Assembly: GCA_963576725.1 (NCBI GenBank)
Contig: OY755252.1
Span: 29,467,078-29,531,077, forward strand
Length of the DNA: 64,000 nt
Direction of reading: 5' to 3'
Source of the DNA: Azorinus chamasolen
Taxonomy: Eukaryota; Mollusca; Bivalvia; Cardiida; Solecurtidae
Within the stretch, counting starts at the first letter, position 1. Each line of letters opens with the position of its first letter. The translations under genes were made by a program, and so were the position numbers. The notes under the pieces were generated by a model. The model worked only from the letters and a program-made list of their open reading frames with translations. It searched no databases and was not told where the DNA came from. Shown here in pieces: positions 45,396-56,065 of this stretch.

Positions 45396-46009
45396 TTGAA
45401 AATATGGTCACTGCAAAGAATTATGTCAATGTAACCATTTTCATAACCAGGTTATTATCTGTAAAAGTTTACAGCAGATATTACCCTCAGTGTTCTAAAT
45501 GATGTCGATGTGGCATAGACAACGAACTATATATGAAGGTCGTATGCGAGCGCGTATTTCATGTTTGCTTCTGATGTTGCCGTGTACTGTCGTGAGTTGT
45601 TTTCAAAATCCCTGCCTGACGTTTATTCTATTTCTATTGGTATAACAATGACAAGCGGGCGTTACTTTTCCAACGCATGTATTATAATTATCTAAATAAA
45701 ACAGGCCGAGAAAAAACATTTGGTGCAATATTTTGCCTTGAAATGTGGTTTGAAACGGATGCTTGATATTATCATTTGAATGGTATATTTATGTACAAGT
45801 TAAATGTTATGCAGATTCTGTTCAAATTAACTAACAATTCAGAGTTTTAAATACGAAATATAAGGTCGTAAACCTCATTTTAACTGAAATGAGCAAAGCA
45901 TTAGTAACCAAGAATTTGTATTGCAGATTTTAAATTTTCCTACGCATGTTAAAAATCTGATATCGTTAAGTATTGTGTTAAGGATCATCATTATACTTCT
46001 GATATGAAA
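45396..46009. other. Intron sequence, no feature seen
   Basis: AT-rich, without repeat or coding signal. Confidence 0.5.
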
Positions 46010-46225
46010 ACCTCAGTACGGCAAATGAACAGAACAAACAGCCACACGAAGAGCAACATAAAAAACACAGCAAATGTACATATCTATCAAATACATAACC
46101 AGACGTAAAAAGACAAAACAAACATACAATAGGGGTGGGGGCGATTGAAGTACCGCCTTGGAACGGTCAGTGACCCCACCCTAAAAGACAAACAGTGTAA
46201 ATAAACTTACCCCCTCCCCGACTAA
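46010..46225 (-). mobile_element. PLE2 3' tail fragment
   Basis: On the + strand: GAACAGAACAAACAGCCACACGAAGAGCAACA, CAGCAAATGTACATA, GACAAAACAAACATACAATAGGGG, AGTACCGCCTTGGAACGGTCAGTGA and AAGACAAACAGTGTAAATAAACTTACCCCC. It ends about 230 bp before kinase exon 7. Confidence 0.75.
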
Positions 46226-46455
46226 TCTAAATGTACTACAAAGTTTCCTAACATTATTGCTAAACATCATTCTATATATATATAGATATAGTGTTGCACT
46301 AATGCATTCTAGAAAGTTCGCAATCGCCACATCATAGAGCGCGTCGTGCCGGAAATGTTCATTATACTATGTTTTATCAAAATATATAATGATGTATCAT
46401 CCTGTGAATCACATTCTTTATAATAAATACTGGGTACTTATGCTGTGTATTTTAG

Positions 46456-46635
46456 ATTAATTTACTACGTTATGCCTTACATGGAACACGAAGATTTATA
46501 CACAGCCATTGCGACAGATTGCCAATTGATAATACAACAAAAACCACCACACCTCAAGAAGCAGACCCGTCTTAGGATTTTGTTTCAACTTGCATCTGTC
46601 ATCGAATTTCTACACAAAGGAGTCCATGAATTTCG
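46456..46635 (+). CDS. Kinase gene exon 7 (hinge and alpha-E)
   Basis: The acceptor is GTGTATTTTAG and the donor GTAAGT. The entry base completes a Glu codon and two bases are left over. It encodes the hinge (LIYYVMPYMEHEDLYTAI) and helix alpha-E (RLRILFQLASVIEFLHKG). It is separated from exon 6 by 16.5 kb of transposon-filled intron. Confidence 0.85.
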
Positions 46636-47299
46636 GTAAGTAAATAGTGCCTACTCTATGTGCCTATGTTTTTGTTTCAAGTGTGTGTAATTTACAGATA
46701 TTTATGTGTGTATGTCTGCGACTGAATAACGTAACGAAACGAAAACGACCATGTTTTACAGATCACATGGATATGAATTCGACTATATAGGTTTTAAAGA
46801 GGATTGTGAAGTACGTGCAATATAGTTTGTGCATTGTGAGAAGCCCATATATAGTCAAATTATCGGTATTCCTACTAGGAATCAATCGAAAACTACAAGC
46901 CGACTTATATTTGTTTTAATGTTAGAGTCTGATACCTGATCAACTGGCAACCGTCATCAATGCATTTGATCAATCATCTCGATAGCTAAGTGACATGATT
47001 AATTTTGAAAACCATTTTAATTCTGTCTTCTTCTGCACGCCCATAAGATTAGAATACACACAATCATTTAGAAATTTTGCATATATTTAAAATTGCATCT
47101 GTCAATTAACAACGGACTTATTTATTCACAAATCAATGAAAAACACGATAACTGTGGTTTATATATTATTCATTACCTTCAATTGGGTTATATCATTGTA
47201 ACATAGTATTCTCCTGCTCGTTACTAAATACAAAATTGTTTTAAAGTTGCCTCTGAGATAAGCACTTTACTCAAAAATGATGAAATCAATAACCGGAGA
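46636..47299. other. Intron sequence after kinase exon 7
   Basis: No coding or repeat signal is recognised. Confidence 0.5.
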
Positions 47300-47700
47300 C
47301 GAAAGAAACACGTCGGATATGTTTTGTTTTCTTTCTGTCGAACCCCTTATAGTTTATTCGTAGTTGATTTTCCGACACGTGATTGGATGCGTTTATGGCT
47401 GAATTCAGCATTACACATTTGGTTCTTTGACGGTACGTTTAGGTATTATTTGGTATATCTACAGTTTCTGTGTTATAACATTTGGGTTACATATGTTTCT
47501 TGTTGTACATACCTATACGCGGCTAATTTAGCTGCCACCTATGTTTGCAGATCAGTAGGGGTAATATTTATTTTCGGTGCTAGTTTGAGAGTGGATATGA
47601 TACTTGTGAGGTTGGTCGCCTCCCTTTGTAGTGGTTAAGACCACGAGTGGCATTGCTGCTGATTATAATTCTAAGGCGGTACTCCCTGCATAAATATTAA
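47300..47700 (+). mobile_element. Strongly diverged PLE-type tail relic
   Basis: The end reads GTGAGGTTGGTCGCC, then a hairpin-like GTGG...CCAC and TTCTAAGGCGGTACTCCC, the order of blocks in PLE1 and PLE2 tails. The upstream open frame (47324-47638) resembles, loosely, the region after the PLE2 ORF. The identity is tentative. Confidence 0.45.
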
Positions 47701-47978
47701 GACGAAAACGAAACTCGGTGTTTTATTTCTCGTTTAATATTCTCAAAATGGTTTGTACAAACAGCAAACTATTGACGGGCATGGTCTAAATTTGTAAAAC
47801 AGCTGCAAATATTTAACTTCGTCAATGGCATCCAACAGCCACAATTACTTATCAAATCCTGTGTGCCATTAAATTTATGAGACAAACCAATCTTTCCGAT
47901 GAGGAAGTTTTTCCATTTATTCGATAAAACCTGGGTCAGTAACGACAAAGGTTGATGACAAATTTTACTGTTGGTATA

Positions 47979-48155
47979 TACAATAAAACCTCTCTATAAC
48001 GACCACTAAATTCTATCAAGTATTGTGTGTTAAAGGCAGGTGGCTGCTTAAAGCTAGGTGAAAGTAAAACAAAACGTTTCTATAGGAGCTGCACCTGCCC
48101 TAAATACCAACTAATTAACACATTTTAGTGACCATTACAGAGAGATTTTACTGTA
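47979..48155. mobile_element. TA-flanked mariner-type MITE
   Basis: Left CARTAAAACCTCTCTATAACGACCACTAAA and right ends pair as inverted repeats of about 30 bp with around six mismatches. Both are bounded by TA; about 175 bp in total. The interior GGTGGCTGCTTAAAG recurs at 7350-7370. No coding capacity; it would need a Tc1/mariner transposase from elsewhere. Confidence 0.8.
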
Positions 48156-48624
48156 CGTCTATATATAACATCCCATAAATGTACTTTAGAATCCATGTCG
48201 GTACTTTATAAAAGCTGAATATCCTAAAATTCTAAAATCAGTACATTAATGTAGAAAATGAAGTGATTCAATGCTTGACAATGCAGTTTTGATTTTTAAC
48301 CCCTCTGCATAATGCCATATTTGACACAGGGTACTCTCATGTACATCATTTAATTCTTTGTCTAAGCAACCATAATTAATGTGACGGCAAACAGATACTT
48401 TTATGTAAAACACAAAAACAAGTATTTTTTTACCCCGTATCATTTAAAGTAAACCCGTCCAGATTTGGGAACCCATCTATTTTTTATCATTTAGAACATA
48501 GCAAACGAATTATTTGCTATCGATTCTGACAAAAATTGTTAACTTCTCTTTAGACACTGCCTACGTTCCAAACTTTTTCAAGGTGTCATATGTCTGACCT
48601 CTTTGAAGAAACCGGATCTCGATT
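48156..48624. other. Intron sequence, no feature seen
   Basis: AT-rich; the open frame at 48246-48443 is not recognisable. Confidence 0.5.
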
Positions 48625-48865
48625 CAAATGAACTTTAAACCCCCAGTGGTGGTTTTGCCACTGACCGTTCCAAACCGGCACCCTCTTTGTCATCCTTGAT
48701 TTCTTTTGTTTGGTGGCTTTGTACTAGTGTTTTGTTAGGTCTAGTGTGTGTGTATGTGTATGTGTGTCTGTTTGTGTGTTTGTTTGTATGTGGATAAATT
48801 GCTTTCTTTCGATGTTTTGGTGATGGTGGCTTTACCTGCCTGCTTAGCTATTCTACTTTTTCATA
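48625..48865 (+). mobile_element. PLE1 tail fragment
   Basis: Begins AACTTTAAACCCCCAGTGGTGG, contains TTTTGCCACTGACCGTTCC and a TG microsatellite, and ends CTGCTTAGCTATTCTACTTTT. It is 5'-truncated at the hairpin block and directly precedes LINE-C. Confidence 0.8.
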
Positions 48866-49139
48866 AATAATTATATGCATTAATCGAATTTGCCATTCGT
48901 CTCCAAAGTGTTAGAAAAAATGGTCGACACACGCATTGAGTCCCATTTGACCTCAAACGAACTACATGATGAGCACCATCAGTCGGCATACCAAAGTCAT
49001 CATACAAACAGAAACTGTTCTCCTGAACATTCAAAACGATCACTAAAGGTGATTGATACACCCACCCACCACATTGTCAAAATATCCAATGACTTCAATA
49101 CAAATTGCATTAGCTCAATAATCCTTTAATCCACATTTG

Positions 49140-50128
49140 TGGAAAGAAAATGTTTAAAGTCCAGTCGAGGAAAGACTTATATCAAGATTATGTCTCACAT
49201 ATCTACACACCATTATAAATGCATATGCAACATATGAGGTTCAATGGTGAAGAGATACAGAAATAGTACTTGAGACGTTATGGCCTGAACAAAATACACT
49301 TATGAAAAGGAACAATGGGGAGTACAGACAAATTTAGAGTTACAGTCCTTATTGACTGCACATCCTCTCATCACCCTCTATCCATATACACAGTTTTATA
49401 GTTGTGCCTACAAAACTTGAGAAGTTACGCTCCAGAAAAATATTGCTTCTGAAAAGTAACAAAGGGGAATCATTCCCTTAAAATGAATTTAGATTTACAG
49501 CCTTTGTTAACATCCTCTCACCACCTTCAACCCATATCTAAAGTTCCACTGTTGAACCTAGAATACTTCAGAAGTTATGCTCCGGACAAAATATTGCTTC
49601 TAAACAGTAACTAAGGAGAGTAACTCCCTCAAAAATGAATTTAGAGTTACAACCCTTGTTGACTGCACATTCTCTTACCACCCTCATAATGTGTACCAAG
49701 TTTGAAGACAATATCATAAACAGGTTGCAAAAAAATGGCATGTCCAAAATCTATGTCCCAATTAAGAATCAAAATATTAAGTGAAAAAGGCACATAACTC
49801 CGTCCAATTTTCTGTAATAGGTATGAAACATGGAGACGGTTGTCCCCACATAACACTTATAATATGTATTAAGTTTGAAGGTCGTATCATAAATAGATTT
49901 CAAGAAAAAAGCAACTGTCCCAGAAATCCCCAATTAAGAGACAAAATATGAAATTAAAAAGGGACATTATTCTGTGCAAGAATTATGAAACATGGAGAAG
50001 GTTGTCCACACATAACACTTATACTATGTATTTAATCTGAAGGTGGTATCATAAATAGTTCTCAAGAAAAAGCAAATGTCCCGGAAAAACGCGAGTGATG
50101 GATGACGGACGGACGGACAGACAAGGTG
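49140..50128 (+). mobile_element. Pearl-like element G inside LINE-C
   Basis: Core units repeat AAATGAATTTAGAGTTACAGCCCTTGTTGACTGCACATCCTCTCA-CACCCTC and AAGTTATGCTCC-GACAAAATATTGCTTCT. A second set is based on TATGAAACATGGAGA-GGTTGTCCACACATAACACTTATA. The right end is GATGGATGACGGACGGACGGACAGACAAGGTGCC at about 50095-50128. Confidence 0.7.
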
Positions 50129-51041
50129 CCTATATATGAAATTAAATTCAAAATGAAATGCTGGTTATGGTTGACTTATCGGCAGCATTTGACACAAACG
50201 ATCATGAAACTCTGCTAAAATGCCTGGAAAAAATACTTCAGACTTATTGGAAATCCGCTTGAGTGGATAACCTCCTACCTGAATGACCGCTATCAAATAG
50301 TCTCAGTAGATGAATCCACATGGATCGGTTCTAGAACCGAAGCACTACACCATGTACACAAAACCTGTCGGCTTAATCTGCAGAAACCATGGACTTAATC
50401 ACCATTTCTATGCCGATGACTAACAGTTATAACTGTCCTTTAAGTCCACCAATATTTCCTATCAATAAGTATTTTTTAAATGCTTTTATTCTCCCTGTCA
50501 TAGGTATGTGAGGGTCGGGGAGTACCATCCCTCATCATACCGTACACAATATTTGGTTAGGTTAGTAGCATTGTGTCATAAACGGTAAGTATAATAGTTA
50601 CATAAATTAACAAAACAGAACTATGACTATTCTAACAATGGCATTTGAGAAAACAGTATAATTGATATTTATACAACCACATTTTTGAAGGGGAGTGTTA
50701 TGCATTTGATAATAAAAAAAAAAGAAAATTCCTAATTCCTAAAAAATGCTTGATGGGGTTCTCTCATTTCAATAATTTTTCGATTTCATGTTTTCCTTTT
50801 TCATATAAAAATGTCTATATCTATACAGGAAATTATGAAAATTGCCAAAGCCATTTTACTTTTAAGCTATTGTAATTATGTGGAGGAATTTTATTCCATT
50901 AAAAGATAATAATAGTTTGACCATGTTTGATCAAACTGTTCAAGATAATTATCCCTTGTTGCTATGTATTTCAGAGCTGCATATTTTGCTATTATTTTGT
51001 TTTTGAATGATAGTATTGATAATTTTCCTTCCCTTTTTTGG

Positions 51042-51708
51042 TCAAATATATACATAGTACTTTGTTTCTTGTAGAATAGTCATGTCAGCCATTGAATAGG
51101 AATTGTTTAAATTAAATAGGTATTTCTTCTCATTTATACAATTAATATACTCTGCTAATTTCAACCAGTGCTGGACTGTTGTTAAAAATAATTCTGTTTC
51201 TGGACATGACCAAGGTATATGTTGAATTGTTTCTACTTCACCACAAACTCTGCAATCAGGATTGTCTGAGATTTTGATATTAAAAGGGTATTTCTGTGTT
51301 TGAAGAATTCTATGGATTATTCGATATTGAAACCACTGTATTTCTGTACTGAAGTTGTATTTAAATATGGCATTGTAAATTTCTTTCCAATCATTATCTT
51401 CTATCTGAAACAATTGGTTCCATCTTGTCACTGCAGTAGGTTTTTCATGATTTTTATTCAGTATGTTATATAAATGAGCTGAACATTTTGATTGTTTCAG
51501 TAGTATTAATACATGTAATGGAAATAATGGATTCTGCATTTTTTGCAGTGTTACTGTAAAGCTAAACTTATTTAAAAATATTTTTATAACATTTATAAGA
51601 CCGTGAAACTTTACAAAGTCAATATGAATATCATATATTTCACAAAACGATTGATAATTGTAGAAGTTTCCTTCAGCGGTGATAAGATCATTTAATTGTG
51701 AAATCCCT
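51042..51708 (-). pseudogene. L1/Tx1-type ORF2 C-terminal fragment
   Basis: The frame is open for about 222 codons, from the PLE2 junction to a stop at 51042; the ATG at 51539 is internal. It has the KPTAVTRWNQLF...WKEIYNAIFK...QWFQYRIIHRIL block and CRVCGEVETIQHIPWSCPE, the zinc-knuckle end of L1/Tx1 ORF2 proteins. RT and endonuclease are lost by 5' truncation. Confidence 0.8.
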
Positions 51709-51714
51709 TTTATA

Positions 51715-51893
51715 AAAATGGTTCCAAGGCGGTACTTCCATCTTCCTCCTATTGTATGTTTGTTTTGTCTTTGTACGTCTCTTATTGTTTTTTCTACTTA
51801 TGTACATTTGCTGTTTCCTTGTGTTGCTGTTCGGGCGAGTGTTTGTTCTGTATGTGTTGTTTCCTGCATGACTCATTTTTGAACTTGTAAAAC
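51715..51893 (+). mobile_element. PLE2 tail fragment
   Basis: From GGTTCCAAGGCGGTACTTCCATCTTCC to CCTGCATGACTCATTTTTGAACTT; nearly identical to the 54575-54735 segment. It is only the last 180 bp of the element. Confidence 0.85.
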
Positions 51894-53609
51894 ATACAAT
51901 CCTATCAATAAGTAGCTTTATCGCGCGTTGAGGAAGGTCTCAAAGAAATAATCTCTTGGATTCACCAGAACATAATAAAGCTCAATATTGACATAACTGA
52001 GGTCATCCTGTTTCATACAAAACCACAAAAGTACCTGCAGAGGTTAACGTGCAAGAAGGACCCTCTTAAATCAGATCATCTTTGTGTATAAAGTATCTTG
52101 GTGCATGGCTCGATTCACAAATGGATATGACATCACATGTCAATTCCGTATGTAGGTCTAGTTATGCACATCGGCAATTAGGCAAAATAAGAAAGTACCT
52201 TTCACCTGTTGCTACCAAGACTTTGGTGAACGCTTTTGTTACATCAAAACTAGACTACTGCAATTCAATGATGACTCACTGTGGAAATTTCAAAGGGTTC
52301 AAAACACAGCAGTCCGCATCATAACCGGGACTTATCGATATAAACATATCACACTGGTTCTGAAGGAACTTCTCTGGCTTCCAGTTTATCATCGGATTGA
52401 TTTAAAAATTATGACACCTACGTACAAAGCCATGCACAAAGAATCTCCCAACTACATTATCGACATGCTGACGTGTACAATCCGCGCAGAGAGTTAAGGT
52501 CAGCAAGTAGGTCATTGTCGTTGGTTGTGCAAAAAAGGAAAAATACCGTAAGCGAAGTTTCATGCATGCATCTCAATAACTTTGGAATGCTCTACCGTCA
52601 GGCAATCGAGACGCAAGGTCACATGCATGTTTCAAAAAGTGCCTGAAAACGCATTTTTCAACATTTGTTACTAGGACAGTTTAGGAAAGGATATGTTGCA
52701 TATCTTTCAGTGAGCAGATAGAAAATCATGCCGTTCCTTCCGGTTAGTGATGACCGAGGTCTTGAAGTTCCGAGGTTCCCATAGACACTTTTTGGGTTCA
52801 CGAACCTGGTCAAGACATTCAGTACAGACCAGGTTGAAACCTGAAGAGTTTGACCGAAGGCCAGCTTCTGTTTGCGTCGGCTGCTCTACAGCGGCAATGA
52901 AGTTCAGAATAGGAATAACTTTCAGCCAACCTATTAAGCTAACCGTTGGCGCGTTAGTCAAATAAATAAAATGCCTTTCAGTCAGCCCGTCTTTTTTCTA
53001 ATTTATGATATTGATGAGCATGGCTATCAGTCAATTTGTCTGTATCAAGTTTGTTATTACAGATTATTCTGATGTATGCTATTGATTAGTATGGCTTTCA
53101 TTCAACTTATCTGTATCAAGTTTGTTAATACAGTTTATGTGACTCCTTCCGGTTAGTGCTTTTTTATCTATTGTATATCGTGATGCAAAGATTTTATTGA
53201 CCGGATAGACAAGTATATGGTTCCTTCCGGCTAGTATATATTTTGTATATATATTGTATATCTATTGTATTATTGGTTGATTCTGACGTAGAGAGGTGTT
53301 AATTTACATTTTAAAATTTAAAAACTTATTTTATTAAGAAAAGGATCGTTTATATAGCGGTAAAGACAGTCGTGTGTAAAATGCAACTATATCAATAGTG
53401 TTTGCATCTCATCTAATACAATCGTTTGAAGAGGACAATAACTGCTATGTTAGAGTGTACCAGTATTCGGATGGTAATTGGAATCTGGAAAGTGCTGATG
53501 TGCCACCAATGTCTTATGGTAAACTACCATTATATTGCCATTTTGTAAGATTTAATTACTCTGCCACAAAGGGGAACTCCCAGTCTTGCTATTCAATTGA
53601 CAGACAAGG

Positions 53610-54345
53610 GTGTATTTATCAATATGTTTATTGTTATTTGGCGATGTTAACCCATGTCCAGGGCCAGTGACTACAACTTCTACTTTTAACAACATTGAAT
53701 TCAAGGCATTCTCTAAACATGGACTACATTTTCTACACGTAAATACACGTAGTCTAATACCTAAGTTGGACAAGAGCAGCGTGTATTTGTATCACCGAAA
53801 CATGGCTTGACGACTCCAGATTCAGAAATTCATATTAACCAATATTTGATTCAACGAAGAGATAGAAATCGACATGGTGGAGGTGTGTGCTAATTTATAT
53901 TAGTTGTGATATTTCGTTTAATGCCCGTAGTGACTTGGATCATGCAGAACTGGAGGCAACTTGGCTAGAATTACTCCTGCCGAAATATAAGCCAATTCTC
54001 TGCGGTGTCATTTATAGACCCCAAACTCAGTCAGCATTTTATGATCATCTTGACATTGTGTGTTCTTCAACTTCTCATTTCAGTGAATATGACACTATCT
54101 TATTAGTCGATTTTAACATGGATGTTTCTTCATCAAAACCATGCCCTCTTTTGTATTCACCGAAACCCTTTATTGATATGTATAATTTTAAACAGGTGAT
54201 ACAGAACCATACAGTACTTTGTACCACAACATCAACAACAATTGATTTGATTTTGATTTCTGATCCGGATAAAATATCGCAATCTGGTGTTATTGAAACT
54301 ACCTTCAGTGACCATAGATTGAGAGTTGTACCAGAAAGGTTATAA
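53610..54345 (+). pseudogene. LINE-D endonuclease domain
   Basis: LLLFGDVNPCPGPV is followed by LHFLHVNTRSLIPKLD, the usual start of CR1/L2 endonucleases. After a frameshift and stop near 53810-53880, ILCGVIYRPQ, LLVDFNMDVS, TTTSTTIDLILIS and the closing FSDHRL motif appear in one 152-codon frame (53887-54345). These residues form the metal-binding nicking site. The ETW Glu motif lies in the broken part. Confidence 0.8.
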
Positions 54346-54424
54346 GAACATTCGTGGGATATCACAACAATACAACAACTCGCTCAATGAAAAGCTATTG
54401 TAAGGAAGATTTTCATGCCAGCTT

Positions 54425-54737
54425 GTTAGGTGCAGACGGTTGTTGTAGATTAGTCGGAGAGGGGATACGTTTATTTACACTGTTTGTCTTTTAGGATGGG
54501 GATGGAATAAGGGTGAGGTTGGGCGCCCATAAACCGGTTTAAACCCCCGGTGACGTTTGTCACTGACCGTTCCAAGGCGGTACTTCCATCTTCCTCCTAT
54601 TGTATGTTTGTTTTGTCTTTGTGCGTCTCTTGTTGTTTTTTCTACCTATGTACATTTGCTGTTTCCTTGTGTTGCTGTTCGGGCGAGTGTTTGTTCTGTA
54701 TGTGGTGTTTCCTGCATGACTCATTTTTGTACTTTGA
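54425..54737 (+). mobile_element. PLE2 tail fragment
   Basis: Begins at GGTTGTTGTAGATTAGTCGGAGAGGGG, contains GGTTGGGCGCCCATAAACCGGTTTAAACCCCCGG and the GTGAC-TTTG-TCACTGACC hairpin, and ends at GCATGACTCATTTTTGTACTTTG. Confidence 0.85.
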
Positions 54738-54999
54738 ATAGTGTTCTTTTAAGTGACAGTGTTTATGAAGCTGAGCAAATTTTAATGGTTTATTTATATC
54801 AATTGTTGACAGCCAGTCAAACAAATCCGTATTAAACAAAGAACGGAGCCCTGGATATATTTTAATATATTAAAGACAATTAACCTACGGGACAAAGCTT
54901 TTAATGTATATAGAAACGACAGAACCCAGGACAGTTTTAATGTTTTCAAATCCATACGTAATTAGACACAGAGTATGATTGATAAAGCCAAGACCAAAT

Positions 55000-56062
55000 T
55001 ATTTAATGAAACACTTGAACCAAATAAATTGACTGAATGTGACTTTGAAAAATATTGAAAAATATTGGACTACCTTCAAAGAAATGGTTGTCTTCAAAAT
55101 GTTCAGATGTGTATCTTAATATTGATGGTGATCTTTCTTTGATAAAGGGAAGGTAGCCGACTATTAACACATTCTACACAATTATTGCCACGAAGTTTGT
55201 TGAAAAATTACCGCCTTGTGTTAATAGTTTTGGTGAATCCTTCGTCACAGGTTTTTATTCTAAATTTTGTGTTTTTCCAAATAATTGTTCATTTTTATTG
55301 GTATCAGAATATCAAATTTTAACATACTTAAACCAGCTGGGCGCTAAGAAAGCAAGTGGTCTTGACGGCGTTCCCTCACGTTTTTTGAAATATGGGTCAA
55401 CCATTATTGTACAACCCCTTGCTCATGTTATTAATTTGCCTTTGTTACAAGGCGTAACTCCCGATGATCTAAAGCTGGCTGTTTTTAAGAAAAAACGACA
55501 AACCTCAGTGGGTAACTACCTCCCTGTTTAAATCTTAAATGTAGTGTCTAAAATATTTGAAAGAGTAGTTTATAATCAGATAGAGTCATACTTTAAGGAC
55601 AATAACTTATATAACTTTCAGTCTGGATTTAGAAGTGTTTTTTCGACTGAAACATGTTTGATTCATCTGTCAGATTATATAAGAATGGAAATGGACAAAG
55701 GTCATGTGATAGGTATGTCTTTTTTAGATCTTCAAGAAGCATTTGACACAGTCGATCCTTCAATACTTATGATGAAACTGACCTAGGAGACCTTTTACGT
55801 TGGTTTAAATCATATCCTCCATCCAACATAAGCTTGCGGACATTTGAGTAACACGTTTATTTTCTGCATCTATATCATGCAGAGTTCCACAAGGTTTCAT
55901 ACTAGGCCCTCATTTATATCTTATTTAAATCAATGACATGTATGCAGCTGTCGAAAATGAGCTCCTGTTGTATGCAGATTACTCTGGTATTCTTTTGGCA
56001 GGTAAAATAAGAGTGATGTAGAAAAATTATTAAAAGAGGATCTTCATCTTCTACGTCACTGG
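55000..56062 (+). pseudogene. LINE-D reverse transcriptase fragment
   Basis: 55298-55531 encodes YLNQLGAKKASGLDGVPSRFLK and PDDLKLAVFKKKRQTSVGNYLPV (RT motif 0-1 and 2). 55544-55786 encodes MSKIFERVVYNQIESYF, FQSGFRSVFSTETCLIHL and GMSFLDLQEAFDTVDPSIL (motif A region). Motif B/C remnants (RVPQGF-LGP, LLYADYSGI) and HLLRHWLINNK follow with frameshifts to the PLE2 boundary. Confidence 0.8.
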
Positions 56063-56065
56063 TTG

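Larger units (their letters stand above)
50472..51900 (-). mobile_element. Tx1/L1-like LINE insertion carrying a PLE2 piece, 14-bp target duplication
   Basis: CCTATCAATAAGTA occurs on both sides (50458-50471 and 51901-51914). On the minus strand the insert ends with a short A-run directly before the duplication, as in target-primed integration. It contains a 3' UTR, an ORF2 C-terminus (51042-51708) and, at the 5' end, an oppositely oriented PLE2 tail (51715-51893). It is inserted into LINE-C. Confidence 0.85.
48886..53290 (+). mobile_element. LINE-C: CR1/L2-like non-LTR element, fragmented by insertions
   Basis: Pieces of one ORF2 in order: RT fingers (PFVSKVLEKMVDTRIESHL, 48886-49130), palm (MVDLSAAFDTNDHETLL and HHFYADD, about 50150-50450), and a C-terminal segment (KYLGAWLDSQMDMTSHVN, TKTLVNAFVTSKLDYCNSMM, 52088-52490). 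A long 3' UTR (52640-53290) is shared with the insertion at 44353. A pearl-like element (49140-50128) and the Tx1-like insertion (50472-51900) split it. Motif style is CR1/L2/jockey superfamily. Confidence 0.8.
53398..56062 (+). mobile_element. LINE-D: CR1/L2-like element, cut by PLE2 copies
   Basis: An endonuclease region (53610-54345), a PLE2 tail insertion (54425-54735), and RT fingers and palm (55000-56060) follow one another on the + strand. The element is then cut by the antisense PLE2 copy at 56066. Stops and frameshifts are frequent. Confidence 0.8.
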
